A DNA stretch of 22,889 nucleotides from Fimenecus sp045594885 (lineage in GTDB: Bacteria > Bacillota > Clostridia > Oscillospirales > Acutalibacteraceae): positions 1-22,889 of the forward strand of contig JAZNZJ010000010.1 in NCBI GenBank assembly GCA_045594885.1. Direction: 5' to 3'. This document shows positions 1-6,507 of the stretch, in pieces (position 1 is the stretch's first letter; each line of letters begins with the position of its first letter). The notes below the pieces were generated by a model that worked only from the letters and a program-made list of their open reading frames with translations, searched no databases and had not been told where the DNA came from. Position numbers and translations under genes: made by a program.

Positions 1-35
1 GACCCCGCCCTACCATAGCATTTAGTATTTATTTT

Positions 36-707
36 TTATCTGTAACGTCTGTTATTGTTCATTCTTTGTGAATTATTATTTCCACATACATTGCAATCGG
101 GCTTGTTGCACTTTTTATCAAAACTTGGATTGAATGCATAGAAGTTTTTACTGTCAAGTCTGTCAGTTGTCAACTGCAAACCTTCACCAAATCTTTGATA
201 ATGCACAACTTCACGTTGACGCAAGAATTTAATTGGGTCACGAACATCAGGGTCATCAACAAGACGAAGAATATTATCATAAGTTGTTCTCGCCTTTTGC
301 TCTGCTGCAAGGTCTTCATGAAGGTCGGTTATAACGTCACCTTTAGACTGCAAGTATGCCGCCGTGAAAGGTGCTCCACTTGCTGCAACAGGATAAATGC
401 CTGTTGTATGGTCAACAAAATATTTATCAAATCCGCTCTTTTTAATTTCATCTATAGTCAAGTTTCTTGTTAACTGATAAACAATTGCTCCTACCATTTC
501 AAGATGGCTTAACTCTTCTGTTGCAATATCAGTTAAAAGGCCTTTGAGTTCTGCATACGGCATTGAGTATCTTTGAGAAAAATATCGCATTGATGCGGCT
601 AATTCCCCGTCGGGACCGCCAAATTGGCTGATAATAATTTGTGCTAATTTAGGATTAGGATTTTTAATTTTTACAGGATATTGTAATTTCTTTTCATATT
701 GAAACAT
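36..707 (-). CDS. cotJC: Spore coat protein CotJC, manganese-catalase family
   Basis: Ferritin-like four-helix protein of the dimanganese catalase family, found in the CotJ part of the spore coat. All five expected metal ligands are visible: Glu35, Glu65, His68 (in TEELSH), Glu136 (in AAEQKA) and His169 (in REVVHYQ). Catalase activity is therefore plausible but not shown. I start at the ATG ending at 707 (MFQYEKKLQYP), because it overlaps the cotJB TGA by one base and has GGAGTG upstream; a TTG two codons earlier is less likely. The 223 aa product is longer than Bacillus CotJC (about 190 aa). The excess is a C-terminal tail with Cys200, Cys205 and Cys208 followed by Asn/Arg-rich residues. It is the last gene of cotJABC in the window. 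Confidence 0.93.
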   Translation of the reverse strand: MFQYEKKLQYPVKIKNPNPKLAQIIISQFGGPDGELAASMRYFSQRYSMPYAELKGLLTDIATEELSHLEMVGAIVYQLTRNLTIDEIKKSGFDKYFVDHTTGIYPVAASGAPFTAAYLQSKGDVITDLHEDLAAEQKARTTYDNILRLVDDPDVRDPIKFLRQREVVHYQRFGEGLQLTTDRLDSKNFYAFNPSFDKKCNKPDCNVCGNNNSQRMNNNRRYR

Positions 708-955
708 CAGCAATCACACTCCATATATTCCCAAGGCCACGGATTTTTAATCCACTCAAGTCCACTTGCTTTTTCGTGAGTCAATGGGCCAAAACATTCT
801 TCATATTCTTCTGTCAACTCTTTTGCACGTTCAGTATATTTCTTGTGCATTTCTAATGCTTTTTCGTCGCATGGGTGTGTATCAAGATAGAGATGTAATT
901 CCCAAGCGGCAAATTTAACAGCAGAAATTTCACGTAATAATTTGCATTTATCCAC
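707..955 (-). CDS. cotJB: Spore coat protein CotJB
   Basis: Small soluble protein of 82 aa matching the CotJB family. It has the characteristic 'AAWELHLYLDTHPCDEKAL' stretch and a C-terminal 'WIKNPWPWE' segment. It is thought to act with CotJA and CotJC in coat assembly; no enzymatic role is known. I chose the GTG at 955 as start, because a strong GGAGG lies eight bases upstream of it. The in-frame TTG at 970 would place that ribosome site inside the coding region. The gene overlaps the 3' end of cotJA by about eight bases and the start of cotJC by one base, so the three are translationally coupled. Confidence 0.9.
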   Translation of the reverse strand: MDKCKLLREISAVKFAAWELHLYLDTHPCDEKALEMHKKYTERAKELTEEYEECFGPLTHEKASGLEWIKNPWPWEYMECDC

Positions 956-1136
956 AACACTTACCTCCAAAGAATTTTTTATCTAAAACAGGAAATAATG
1001 TTCCGTTACAAAGTGCTTCGTCGCTTGTATATGTTTCCAAATCTGTCTGAAAAGGAACATATGCCATTGCTACCACAGTACACTCCGGTAAATGTGGCAT
1101 TTTTTTGCAGATGTTTCTGCATTCATTTTTTTCCAT
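948..1136 (-). CDS. cotJA: Spore coat-associated protein CotJA
   Basis: Short protein of 62 aa resembling CotJA, recognised by the central 'AMAYVPFQTDLETYTSDEAL' type sequence, the 'GTLFPVLDKKF' segment and its position ahead of cotJB and cotJC. It is rich in cysteine (Cys6, Cys10, Cys19 and a C-terminal Cys-Cys), which would suit cross-linking in the coat; that is inference. The ATG at 1136 follows AAGGGGAAA. It is the first gene of cotJABC and diverges from the plus-strand deo operon across a gap of about 128 bases. Confidence 0.88.
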   Translation of the reverse strand: MEKNECRNICKKMPHLPECTVVAMAYVPFQTDLETYTSDEALCNGTLFPVLDKKFFGGKCCG

Positions 1137-1157
1137 TGTCTTTCCCCTTTTCTTTAA

Positions 1158-1188
1158 AATTTGTGAATATCACTGTTACATCATATTC
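1158..1188 (-). promoter_or_regulatory. Possible sigma-E-like promoter for cotJABC
   Basis: Reading the minus strand, an ATA inside GAATATGA (1181-1188) is followed after 18 bases by CACAAATT (1158-1165). The sporulation sigma-E pattern is roughly ATA, 16-18 bases, CATAnnnT, so there is one mismatch in the -10. Bacillus cotJ is sigma-E dependent, which is why I looked. The predicted start would fall almost on the ribosome site, so the call is weak. Confidence 0.3.
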
Positions 1189-1213
1189 TACAGCGGACAA
1201 AATGTTATTTATA

Positions 1214-1242
1214 TTGAAAAAAGTCTTATTAAATGATAAAAT
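1214..1242 (+). promoter_or_regulatory. Sigma-A-type promoter of the deo operon
   Basis: TTGAAA at 1214-1219, a 17-base spacer, and TAAAAT at 1237-1242 preceded by TGA, which makes an extended -10. Transcription should begin near 1249, leaving only about 16 bases before the TTG start at 1265. That leaves no room for a leader riboswitch. The promoter faces the small membrane protein gene and the downstream deoC-deoB-cdd-phosphorylase genes. Confidence 0.75.
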
Positions 1243-1264
1243 ATAGAAAAATGGGGTGTAAGTT

Positions 1265-1765
1265 TTGGAAAGATTTAGTGAAAAATTAAAAAAACTTTTT
1301 TCAGAGGAAGCATCTTTGAGAAGAATTCCTTTATATTTTTTTATTGTATGTGTTTTACTTATCGTCTTGATATTCAAACTGGGTGAAACTAATAATTATC
1401 TAGAAATCATTGCTGAAAATGGCGGTGCATTGGGAATTCATTACGAAGAAAAGACCGAAAATGAAAATGTAAATATAATTATTGAAACTAAAGAGAATAA
1501 AGATATTGACGATGTTTTGCCAATGTATGAATTTCTTGAAAGTCAAAAAGATGAAAGCACCACAATCACAGAAGAAAATACTTTAAAATCATCAGCAACA
1601 ACTTATGTAATAAATAAAGACAGTAAAAAAATTCATAAAGAAGATTGTTCATTTGCAAAACGAATGAATGATGAAAATAAGTTTGTTGTAAATCTCACCC
1701 ACGAAGAATTAAAAGAATATTTAGAAAATGGATATACCGAATGTTCAAGTTGTAAAGGAGATTGA
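1265..1765 (+). CDS. Membrane-anchored protein with Ada-like Cys cluster, function unknown
   Basis: Protein of 166 aa with no function I can name. Residues 1-20 are basic and cytoplasmic-looking, 21-39 form one hydrophobic membrane segment, 40-112 are a polar, acidic low-complexity linker, and 113-166 form a small folded domain. That domain reads YVINKD..KKIHKEDCSFAKRM...GYTECSSC, with His124, Cys128, Cys160 and Cys163 as likely metal ligands. It resembles the stand-alone Ada-type metal-binding fold often found at the C-terminus of Firmicute surface proteins and nucleases. Translation starts at TTG 1265, six bases after GGGGTG. The gene is first in the deo operon, and its stop lies only two bases before the deoC ATG. 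The likely topology puts the Cys domain outside, but this is inferred. Confidence 0.7.
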   Translation: MERFSEKLKKLFSEEASLRRIPLYFFIVCVLLIVLIFKLGETNNYLEIIAENGGALGIHYEEKTENENVNIIIETKENKDIDDVLPMYEFLESQKDESTTITEENTLKSSATTYVINKDSKKIHKEDCSFAKRMNDENKFVVNLTHEELKEYLENGYTECSSCKGD

Positions 1766-1767
1766 AT

Positions 1768-2433
1768 ATGAATATTAAGGATATTTTATCAAAAGTTGAC
1801 CACACATTACTTTCTCAAGGTGCTACATGGGAAGAAATAAAGGCAATTTGTGATGACGGAATCAAATATGAAACTGCATCAGTTTGTATTCCTGCTTCAT
1901 ATGTTAAACAAGCAAAAGAGTATGTTGGTGAAAAACTTGCTATTTGCACGGTTATTGGCTTTCCAAACGGATACTCAACAACGGCAACAAAGGTTTTTGA
2001 AACTGCAGACGCTATTAAAAATGGTGCTGACGAAATTGATATGGTTATAAATGTGGGTTGGCTAAAAGATAAGAAATACGACGAAATCTTTAATGAAATC
2101 AATGCAATTAAAGATGCTTGTAACGGTAAAATATTAAAGGTAATAATTGAAACTTGTCTTCTTACTGATGACGAGAAAATCAAGATGTGTGAAATTGTTT
2201 CAAAATCAAATGCTGATTTCATTAAAACATCAACAGGCTTTTCAACCGCAGGTGCTACAAAAGAGGATATTAAAATTTTTGCAAAGCATACTACTAATGG
2301 TAAGAAAATCAAGGCTGCAGGCGGGATTGCATCAATCGAAGATGCAGAAGATTTTGTAAAGCTTGGTGCTTCAAGACTTGGCACAAGCCGAATTGTTAAA
2401 ATTGTAAAAAACGAACAAGGTAGTGGATATTAA
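1768..2433 (+). CDS. deoC: Deoxyribose-phosphate aldolase
   Basis: Cleaves 2-deoxyribose 5-phosphate to glyceraldehyde 3-phosphate and acetaldehyde, the last step of deoxynucleoside catabolism. It is a class I aldolase (TIM barrel) of 221 aa, a normal length. The Schiff-base lysine is Lys153 in FIKTSTGF, with the partner residues Asp91 (in DEIDMVIN) and Lys182 (in KIKAAGGI). I start at ATG 1768, seven bases after AAAGGAG; a TTG at 1762 overlapping the upstream stop is less likely. The stop codon overlaps the deoB ATG by one base (TAATG), so the genes are translationally coupled. Confidence 0.96.
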   Translation: MNIKDILSKVDHTLLSQGATWEEIKAICDDGIKYETASVCIPASYVKQAKEYVGEKLAICTVIGFPNGYSTTATKVFETADAIKNGADEIDMVINVGWLKDKKYDEIFNEINAIKDACNGKILKVIIETCLLTDDEKIKMCEIVSKSNADFIKTSTGFSTAGATKEDIKIFAKHTTNGKKIKAAGGIASIEDAEDFVKLGASRLGTSRIVKIVKNEQGSGY

Positions 2434-3554
2434 TGAAATACAAGCGAATTTTTTTGATAGTACTTGACAGTTTCGGTATCGGTAATGCGCCCGATGCGGA
2501 AAGTTTTGGTGATTTAGGGGCAAATACACTTAAAAGTATTACAAAATCAGAAAAATTTAATATTCCAAATCTCGAAAAATTGGGTATTGGCAATATTGAT
2601 GGTGTTGAGTTATTTGTCTATGCTTCTCCAATCGGCAAATTCGGAGCATTGCAAGAATTGTCAAAAGGTAAAGATACAACAATCGGTCATTTTGAAATTG
2701 CAGGTATTATTTCTAAAAATCCATTCCCCACCTACCCAAACGGATTCCCCAATGAAATTATTGATGAATTTGAAAAACAGACCGGTTGCGGTACTCTTTG
2801 CAATAAGCCATATTCGGGCACGCAGGTTATTGCCGATTATGGTGAAGAACATATAAAAACCGGCAAATTAATCGTTTACACATCTGCTGACAGTGTTTTT
2901 CAGATTGCTGCACATACCGATGTAGTTCCACTTGAAAAGCTTTATGAATATTGCAGAATTGCAAGAAAAATTCTTAATGGTGAACACGCAGTCGGTAGAG
3001 TAATTGCAAGACCTTTTAATGGTGAATATCCATTTACACGAACCGCAGACAGGCATGATTTTTCAGTCGAACCACCTGAAGATACTATGCTTGATATATT
3101 GAAAGAAAAGAATTATGACGTGATTTCAGTAGGTAAAATTGCAGATATTTTTGCAAATCGTGGCATAACTGAAAAATATTTTACTCATTCAAATGATGAG
3201 GGTATGAGCAAAACTCTTGAATTACTTGACAAAGATTTCAACGGACTTGTATTTACTAATCTTGTTGATTTTGATATGAAATATGGTCATAGAAGAGATG
3301 TTGATGGTTATGCAAATGCAATAAGCGAATTTGACAATTGGTTAAGTGATTTTATACCTAAAATGCAGAATGATGATTTGCTGATAATTACTGCCGACCA
3401 CGGTTGCGACCCTGCATATAAAGGAACGGACCACACAAGAGAGCAAGTGCCTTTGTTACTTTATTCAAAAACTATTGAGCCCAAAAATCTTGGCACAATT
3501 AAAGGTTATAACTATATTAGCAACGTTATTTTGAAAAATTTTGATTTAAGGTGA
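2433..3554 (+). CDS. deoB: Phosphopentomutase
   Basis: Interconverts (deoxy)ribose 1-phosphate and 5-phosphate, linking the nucleoside phosphorylase to DeoC. It is a cytosolic alkaline-phosphatase-superfamily metalloenzyme. The metal site is visible as Asp12 in LDSFGIGNAPDA and the C-terminal TADHGCDP and DHTREQVP motifs. The nucleophile should be Thr82 in KDTTIGHFE, four residues before His86, matching the Ser-x-x-Gly-His spacing of the related phosphoglycerate mutase. Family members usually read DTMTGHWE there. At 373 aa it is about 20 residues shorter than Bacillus Drm, with no obvious missing motif. It overlaps deoC by one base and lies four bases before cdd. Confidence 0.95.
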   Translation: MKYKRIFLIVLDSFGIGNAPDAESFGDLGANTLKSITKSEKFNIPNLEKLGIGNIDGVELFVYASPIGKFGALQELSKGKDTTIGHFEIAGIISKNPFPTYPNGFPNEIIDEFEKQTGCGTLCNKPYSGTQVIADYGEEHIKTGKLIVYTSADSVFQIAAHTDVVPLEKLYEYCRIARKILNGEHAVGRVIARPFNGEYPFTRTADRHDFSVEPPEDTMLDILKEKNYDVISVGKIADIFANRGITEKYFTHSNDEGMSKTLELLDKDFNGLVFTNLVDFDMKYGHRRDVDGYANAISEFDNWLSDFIPKMQNDDLLIITADHGCDPAYKGTDHTREQVPLLLYSKTIEPKNLGTIKGYNYISNVILKNFDLR

Positions 3555-3558
3555 TTTT

Positions 3559-3969
3559 ATGAGTAAAAAAGACCTTTTTAACCTCGCAAAAGAAGCTATG
3601 AAAAATTCTTATGCACCATATTCAAACTACAATGTTGGTGCTGCACTACTTTGTAAAAGCGGAAATATTTATAAAGGTTGCAATATTGAGAATGCATCAT
3701 ATTCAGTCACTTGCTGTGCTGAAAGAACTGCTCTTTTTACTGCTGTTGCAATTGGAGAAAAAGAATTTGAATCCATTTGCGTTGTGGGAGGAAAAAATGG
3801 TGTAATTACAGATTATGCAATGCCTTGTGGTGTTTGCAGGCAGGCATTAACAGAATTTTGTAATTCAAATTTCAAAATATATGTTGGTAAAAATGAAGAT
3901 GATATAATAGAGTTTACATTGGGTGAGCTTCTCCCCCATTCTTTTGACAACTCAAAATTAGGTGATTGA
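3559..3969 (+). CDS. cdd: Cytidine deaminase
   Basis: Hydrolytically deaminates cytidine and deoxycytidine to uridine and deoxyuridine, feeding the phosphorylase encoded next. At 136 aa it is the short homotetrameric type. The zinc site is Cys53 in CCAERTA with catalytic Glu55, plus Cys90 and Cys93 in PCGVCRQ; the substrate-binding NIENASY precedes it at 42-48. The ATG follows AAGGTGATTTT. The 3' end runs up to the start region of the phosphorylase gene, so the two are co-transcribed. Confidence 0.96.
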   Translation: MSKKDLFNLAKEAMKNSYAPYSNYNVGAALLCKSGNIYKGCNIENASYSVTCCAERTALFTAVAIGEKEFESICVVGGKNGVITDYAMPCGVCRQALTEFCNSNFKIYVGKNEDDIIEFTLGELLPHSFDNSKLGD

Positions 3970-3970
3970 T

Positions 3971-5260
3971 ATGAGAATTTACGATATTATTGAGAAAAAG
4001 CGTGACGGGCACAAACTCACAAAAGAAGAAATAGACTTTTTTGTGCAGGAATACACAAAAGAAAATATTGAAGATTATCAAGCATCAGCACTTCTTATGG
4101 CTATTTTCATCAATGGAATGGACGAAGAAGAAACAGTAAATCTTACTGAAAGTATGGCTCACTCTGGCGATATGCTCGATTTATCCGCCATTGACGGAAT
4201 TACTGCGGATAAACACTCAACCGGTGGTGTTGGTGATAAAACATCACTTGTTGTTGCTCCGATTTGTGCTTCACTTGGAATAAAAATGGCAAAAATGAGT
4301 GGCCGAGGACTTGGTCACACAGGCGGTACAATTGATAAACTTGAAAGTCTTAAAGGCTTTAACGTTACACTTGAAACTGATGACTTCTTTAAGCAAGTCA
4401 ACGAAATAGGAATTTCAATTATCGGTCAGACGGGTAATCTTGCCCCCGCAGATAAAAAGATTTATGCTCTGCGTGATGTTACTGCAACTGTTGATAATGT
4501 TTCACTTATCGCATCAAGTATTATGAGTAAGAAAATTGCCGCAGGTGCACAGAATATTGTTCTTGATGTCAAATGCGGTAGCGGTGCTTTTATGAAAGAT
4601 GAACAAAGCGCTACAGAACTTGCAGAAATGATGGTTGGAATCGGTAAAAAGTGCGGTCGTAACATGGCGGCGGTTATTACAAATATGGATATTCCCCTTG
4701 GTTCAAATGTTGGTAATGCACTTGAGATTAAAGAGGTTATCGACATTCTCAATGATAAAGGCGATAAGCAATTACGAGAGCTTTGTCTTGTGCTTTCTGC
4801 AACAATTTTAAGCATTTCATATGATTGGAATTACGAAGAAGCATATAAAAAAGCCGAACAATCACTTAATGAGGGTTCAGCTTATAAAAAGTTCATTGAA
4901 TTTGTAAGTGCACAAGGTGGGAATACTGATTTCACTACCCTACCCTTTGCAAAGAAATCACTTGAAGTGAAGGCTCAAAAAGACGGATATATTCAAAGTA
5001 TTGACTCTCGAATTGTTGGTGAAAGTGCAGTATTACTTGGTGCAGGACGTGAGAAGAAGACCGACACTATTGACTATGGCGCAGGAATTGTGCTTTATAA
5101 AAAGACTTGTGATAAAGTTTTAGTTGGTGACACAATTGCAATTCTTTATGCTGAAAGTGATGAAAGACTTAACAATGGTGAAAAACTTTTCAATACTTCA
5201 TTTAAAATCGGTGTCGAAAAGCCTGAAACAATCCCTTTGATTTATAAAACGATAAAATAA
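3971..5260 (+). CDS. pdp: Pyrimidine-nucleoside (thymidine) phosphorylase
   Basis: Phosphorolyses thymidine, deoxyuridine and probably uridine to the free base and (deoxy)ribose 1-phosphate, the substrate of DeoB. The product is 429 aa, normal for the family. The phosphate-binding KHSTGGVGDKTS is at 81-92. The family signature SGRGLGHTGGTIDKLE is at 110-125, and the C-terminal barrel-sandwich domain follows after about residue 330. I start at ATG 3971, just after AGGTGA and the cdd stop; a GTG at 3962 overlapping cdd is possible. Gram-positive members in deo/cdd operons are commonly Pdp with broad pyrimidine specificity, but DeoA-type thymidine preference cannot be excluded by eye. It is the last gene of the operon. 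Confidence 0.93.
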   Translation: MRIYDIIEKKRDGHKLTKEEIDFFVQEYTKENIEDYQASALLMAIFINGMDEEETVNLTESMAHSGDMLDLSAIDGITADKHSTGGVGDKTSLVVAPICASLGIKMAKMSGRGLGHTGGTIDKLESLKGFNVTLETDDFFKQVNEIGISIIGQTGNLAPADKKIYALRDVTATVDNVSLIASSIMSKKIAAGAQNIVLDVKCGSGAFMKDEQSATELAEMMVGIGKKCGRNMAAVITNMDIPLGSNVGNALEIKEVIDILNDKGDKQLRELCLVLSATILSISYDWNYEEAYKKAEQSLNEGSAYKKFIEFVSAQGGNTDFTTLPFAKKSLEVKAQKDGYIQSIDSRIVGESAVLLGAGREKKTDTIDYGAGIVLYKKTCDKVLVGDTIAILYAESDERLNNGEKLFNTSFKIGVEKPETIPLIYKTIK

Positions 5261-5346
5261 TACCAATTCACATATGCCCTACATCTTCGAGAGCGGTAGC
5301 ATCTTTGCAAGAAAATGACGGATGAAGTTCATTATGATTATGTTTA

Positions 5347-5363
5347 CTCCCTCAGTGAGGGAG
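5347..5363. repeat. Perfect short palindrome in the deo/Nudix intergenic region
   Basis: CTCCCTCA and TGAGGGAG flank a single central G, forming a 17-base near-perfect palindrome, GC-rich against an AT-rich background. The surrounding 5261-5391 stretch has no gene that I can support. The loop is too small for a normal terminator and no T-run follows. It may be a remnant of a dispersed palindromic element or a protein-binding site; the sequence does not say which. Confidence 0.5.
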
Positions 5364-5391
5364 CGTAACCAAATCTTACAAATTATATAAC

Positions 5392-5427
5392 AAAAGGAAA
5401 GATATGAGTTTTCATACCTTTCCTTTT
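5392..5427. terminator. Bidirectional terminator between convergent operons
   Basis: A long hairpin: AAAAGGAAAG (5392-5401) pairs with CTTTCCTTTT (5418-5427), and the pairing extends inward through TATGAG/TTCATA to a two-base loop. A-rich sequence on the left and T-rich sequence on the right let it work from either side. It terminates the deo operon and, on the other strand, overlaps the last codon of the Nudix gene. Confidence 0.8.
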
Positions 5428-5932
5428 AATTTTCTATTTCAGTAAAGAAATATTTTAAAGTATCAACCAGTTTATTTTGCTCAAATAAATCTAATATTTG
5501 TTTTTTATTCATCCAAACAGTTTGTTTAACTTCATCTGTCGTAGCATTTTTGAGTATAACCTCATTGTCATAATGAAACAACCATACATCAACAATGTCA
5601 TTGAACTTTTTACCATTAACAGTTTTTCTGATTTTTGAGAAAACTAATTTTGCATTGTTAGGTAGTAGTTCTACACCGACTTCTTCTTTAGCTTCTCGAA
5701 TTGCACCATCAAGGCTTGATTCACCTTTCAAGACTGAACCACCAACACACTCCCACATTAAAGGAAAAGTTGGTCTGTTGGCAGAACGTTGGGATATGAG
5801 ATATTCACCTTTAGAATTAATTATCCAAACGTGAACTACTAAATGGTACATATCATCAGGTATTTCTTCACCCCGTATATGCTCTTTACCTGTTAATTCT
5901 CTTTCTTCTGTGTACAAATCCCAAAGTTCCAT
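5426..5932 (-). CDS. Nudix hydrolase, IPP-isomerase-like subgroup
   Basis: A 168 aa Nudix protein. The Nudix box runs from Gly65 to Val87 (G-x5-E71-x7-R79-E80-x2-E83-E84-x-G86), complete for metal-dependent pyrophosphate hydrolysis. The N-terminal MELWDLYTEERELTG and the HLVVHVWIIN..GEYLISQR pattern resemble the Idi/YfcD-like group, whose substrates are mostly unknown. I start at ATG 5932, six bases after AAAGGAG. A longer reading frame up to 6061 would run inside bioY and is rejected. It is the last gene of the operon, 14 bases after bioY. A role in biotin metabolism is not established; it may simply be co-transcribed. Confidence 0.88.
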   Translation of the reverse strand: MELWDLYTEERELTGKEHIRGEEIPDDMYHLVVHVWIINSKGEYLISQRSANRPTFPLMWECVGGSVLKGESSLDGAIREAKEEVGVELLPNNAKLVFSKIRKTVNGKKFNDIVDVWLFHYDNEVILKNATTDEVKQTVWMNKKQILDLFEQNKLVDTLKYFFTEIEN

Positions 5933-5946
5933 ATTAACTCCTTTTG

Positions 5947-6507
5947 TCAATAATTCGTTTTTGTTATATACGGTCTTATTTTGTATGCTGAAATTGATGC
6001 TAAAATTATACAGAAAATCTCTTTTGGTAAAAATGGCATGAATATTGACTGAATAAACCATATTGATGAATAATCGTTGTTATTGTGCACATTTGTGATG
6101 AATGCAAAATATAAAATACCAATTATGTAGATTGCTGTAATTCCAAGAAAAGAAATGATGATATAATGCCATAATTTACGATTTTTTAGTTTTTGAGTGA
6201 GGACACTCATTATTATTGTTGCAATGACAAAACCTATTATAAAGCCAAAATTAGGCATTAAAACATAGCCTAACCCTCCACCACCTGAAAATATTGGTAA
6301 ACCAATAAGACCAAGTGCCGTATAAGTTACCATTGCAAGTACTGATGCTTTAACAGGCAACACAAGTCCTGTGAGCAATACAAAGAAAGTTTGCAATGTT
6401 ATCGGCATCAAATTAGGCATAGGTATTCTTATAAATGAGCCTATACAAATCAAGGCGCAAAATAATGCGGACAATGTTAATGTTACAATTAAATTTCTAC
6501 GTTTCAT
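5947..6507 (-). CDS. bioY: Biotin transporter BioY (ECF S component)
   Basis: Membrane protein of 186 aa, the substrate-binding S component of an energy-coupling-factor vitamin transporter that imports biotin. It shows about six hydrophobic segments. BioY features include the N-terminal 'LSALFCALICIGSFIRIPMP' region, 'ITLQTFFVLLTGLVL', and the Gly-rich 'LPIFSGGGGLGYVLMPNFGFIIGF'. The ATP-binding EcfA and EcfT subunits are not in the window and are presumably shared with other S components. The start codon overlaps the birA stop (ATGA), so translation is coupled. The pairing with birA supports biotin as substrate. There are no biotin synthesis genes nearby. Confidence 0.92.
   Translation of the reverse strand: MKRRNLIVTLTLSALFCALICIGSFIRIPMPNLMPITLQTFFVLLTGLVLPVKASVLAMVTYTALGLIGLPIFSGGGGLGYVLMPNFGFIIGFVIATIIMSVLTQKLKNRKLWHYIIISFLGITAIYIIGILYFAFITNVHNNNDYSSIWFIQSIFMPFLPKEIFCIILASISAYKIRPYITKTNY

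Noticed and set aside
1..35. Possible gene end or terminator at the left edge
   Set aside because: These 35 bases after the cotJC stop show no hairpin with a T-run and no readable coding frame that can be assigned.
1123..1377. Minus-strand open frame crossing the cotJ/deo gap
   Set aside because: It overlaps the deo promoter, the start of the membrane protein gene and the 5' end of cotJA, and its low-complexity product resembles no family.
1815..2384. Long minus-strand open frame of 189 codons inside deoC
   Set aside because: It is antisense to a clearly conserved enzyme gene, has a Ser/Ala/Phe/Ile-rich composition typical of a shadow frame, and has no ribosome site.
4462..4815. Minus-strand open frame of 117 codons inside the phosphorylase gene
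   Set aside because: It is antisense to a conserved gene, with biased composition and no recognisable motif or start signal.
5933..6061. N-terminal extension of the terminal Nudix hydrolase
   Set aside because: The frame stays open upstream, but this part lies inside bioY and does not resemble Nudix proteins. A strong AAAGGAG sits before the internal ATG at 5932.
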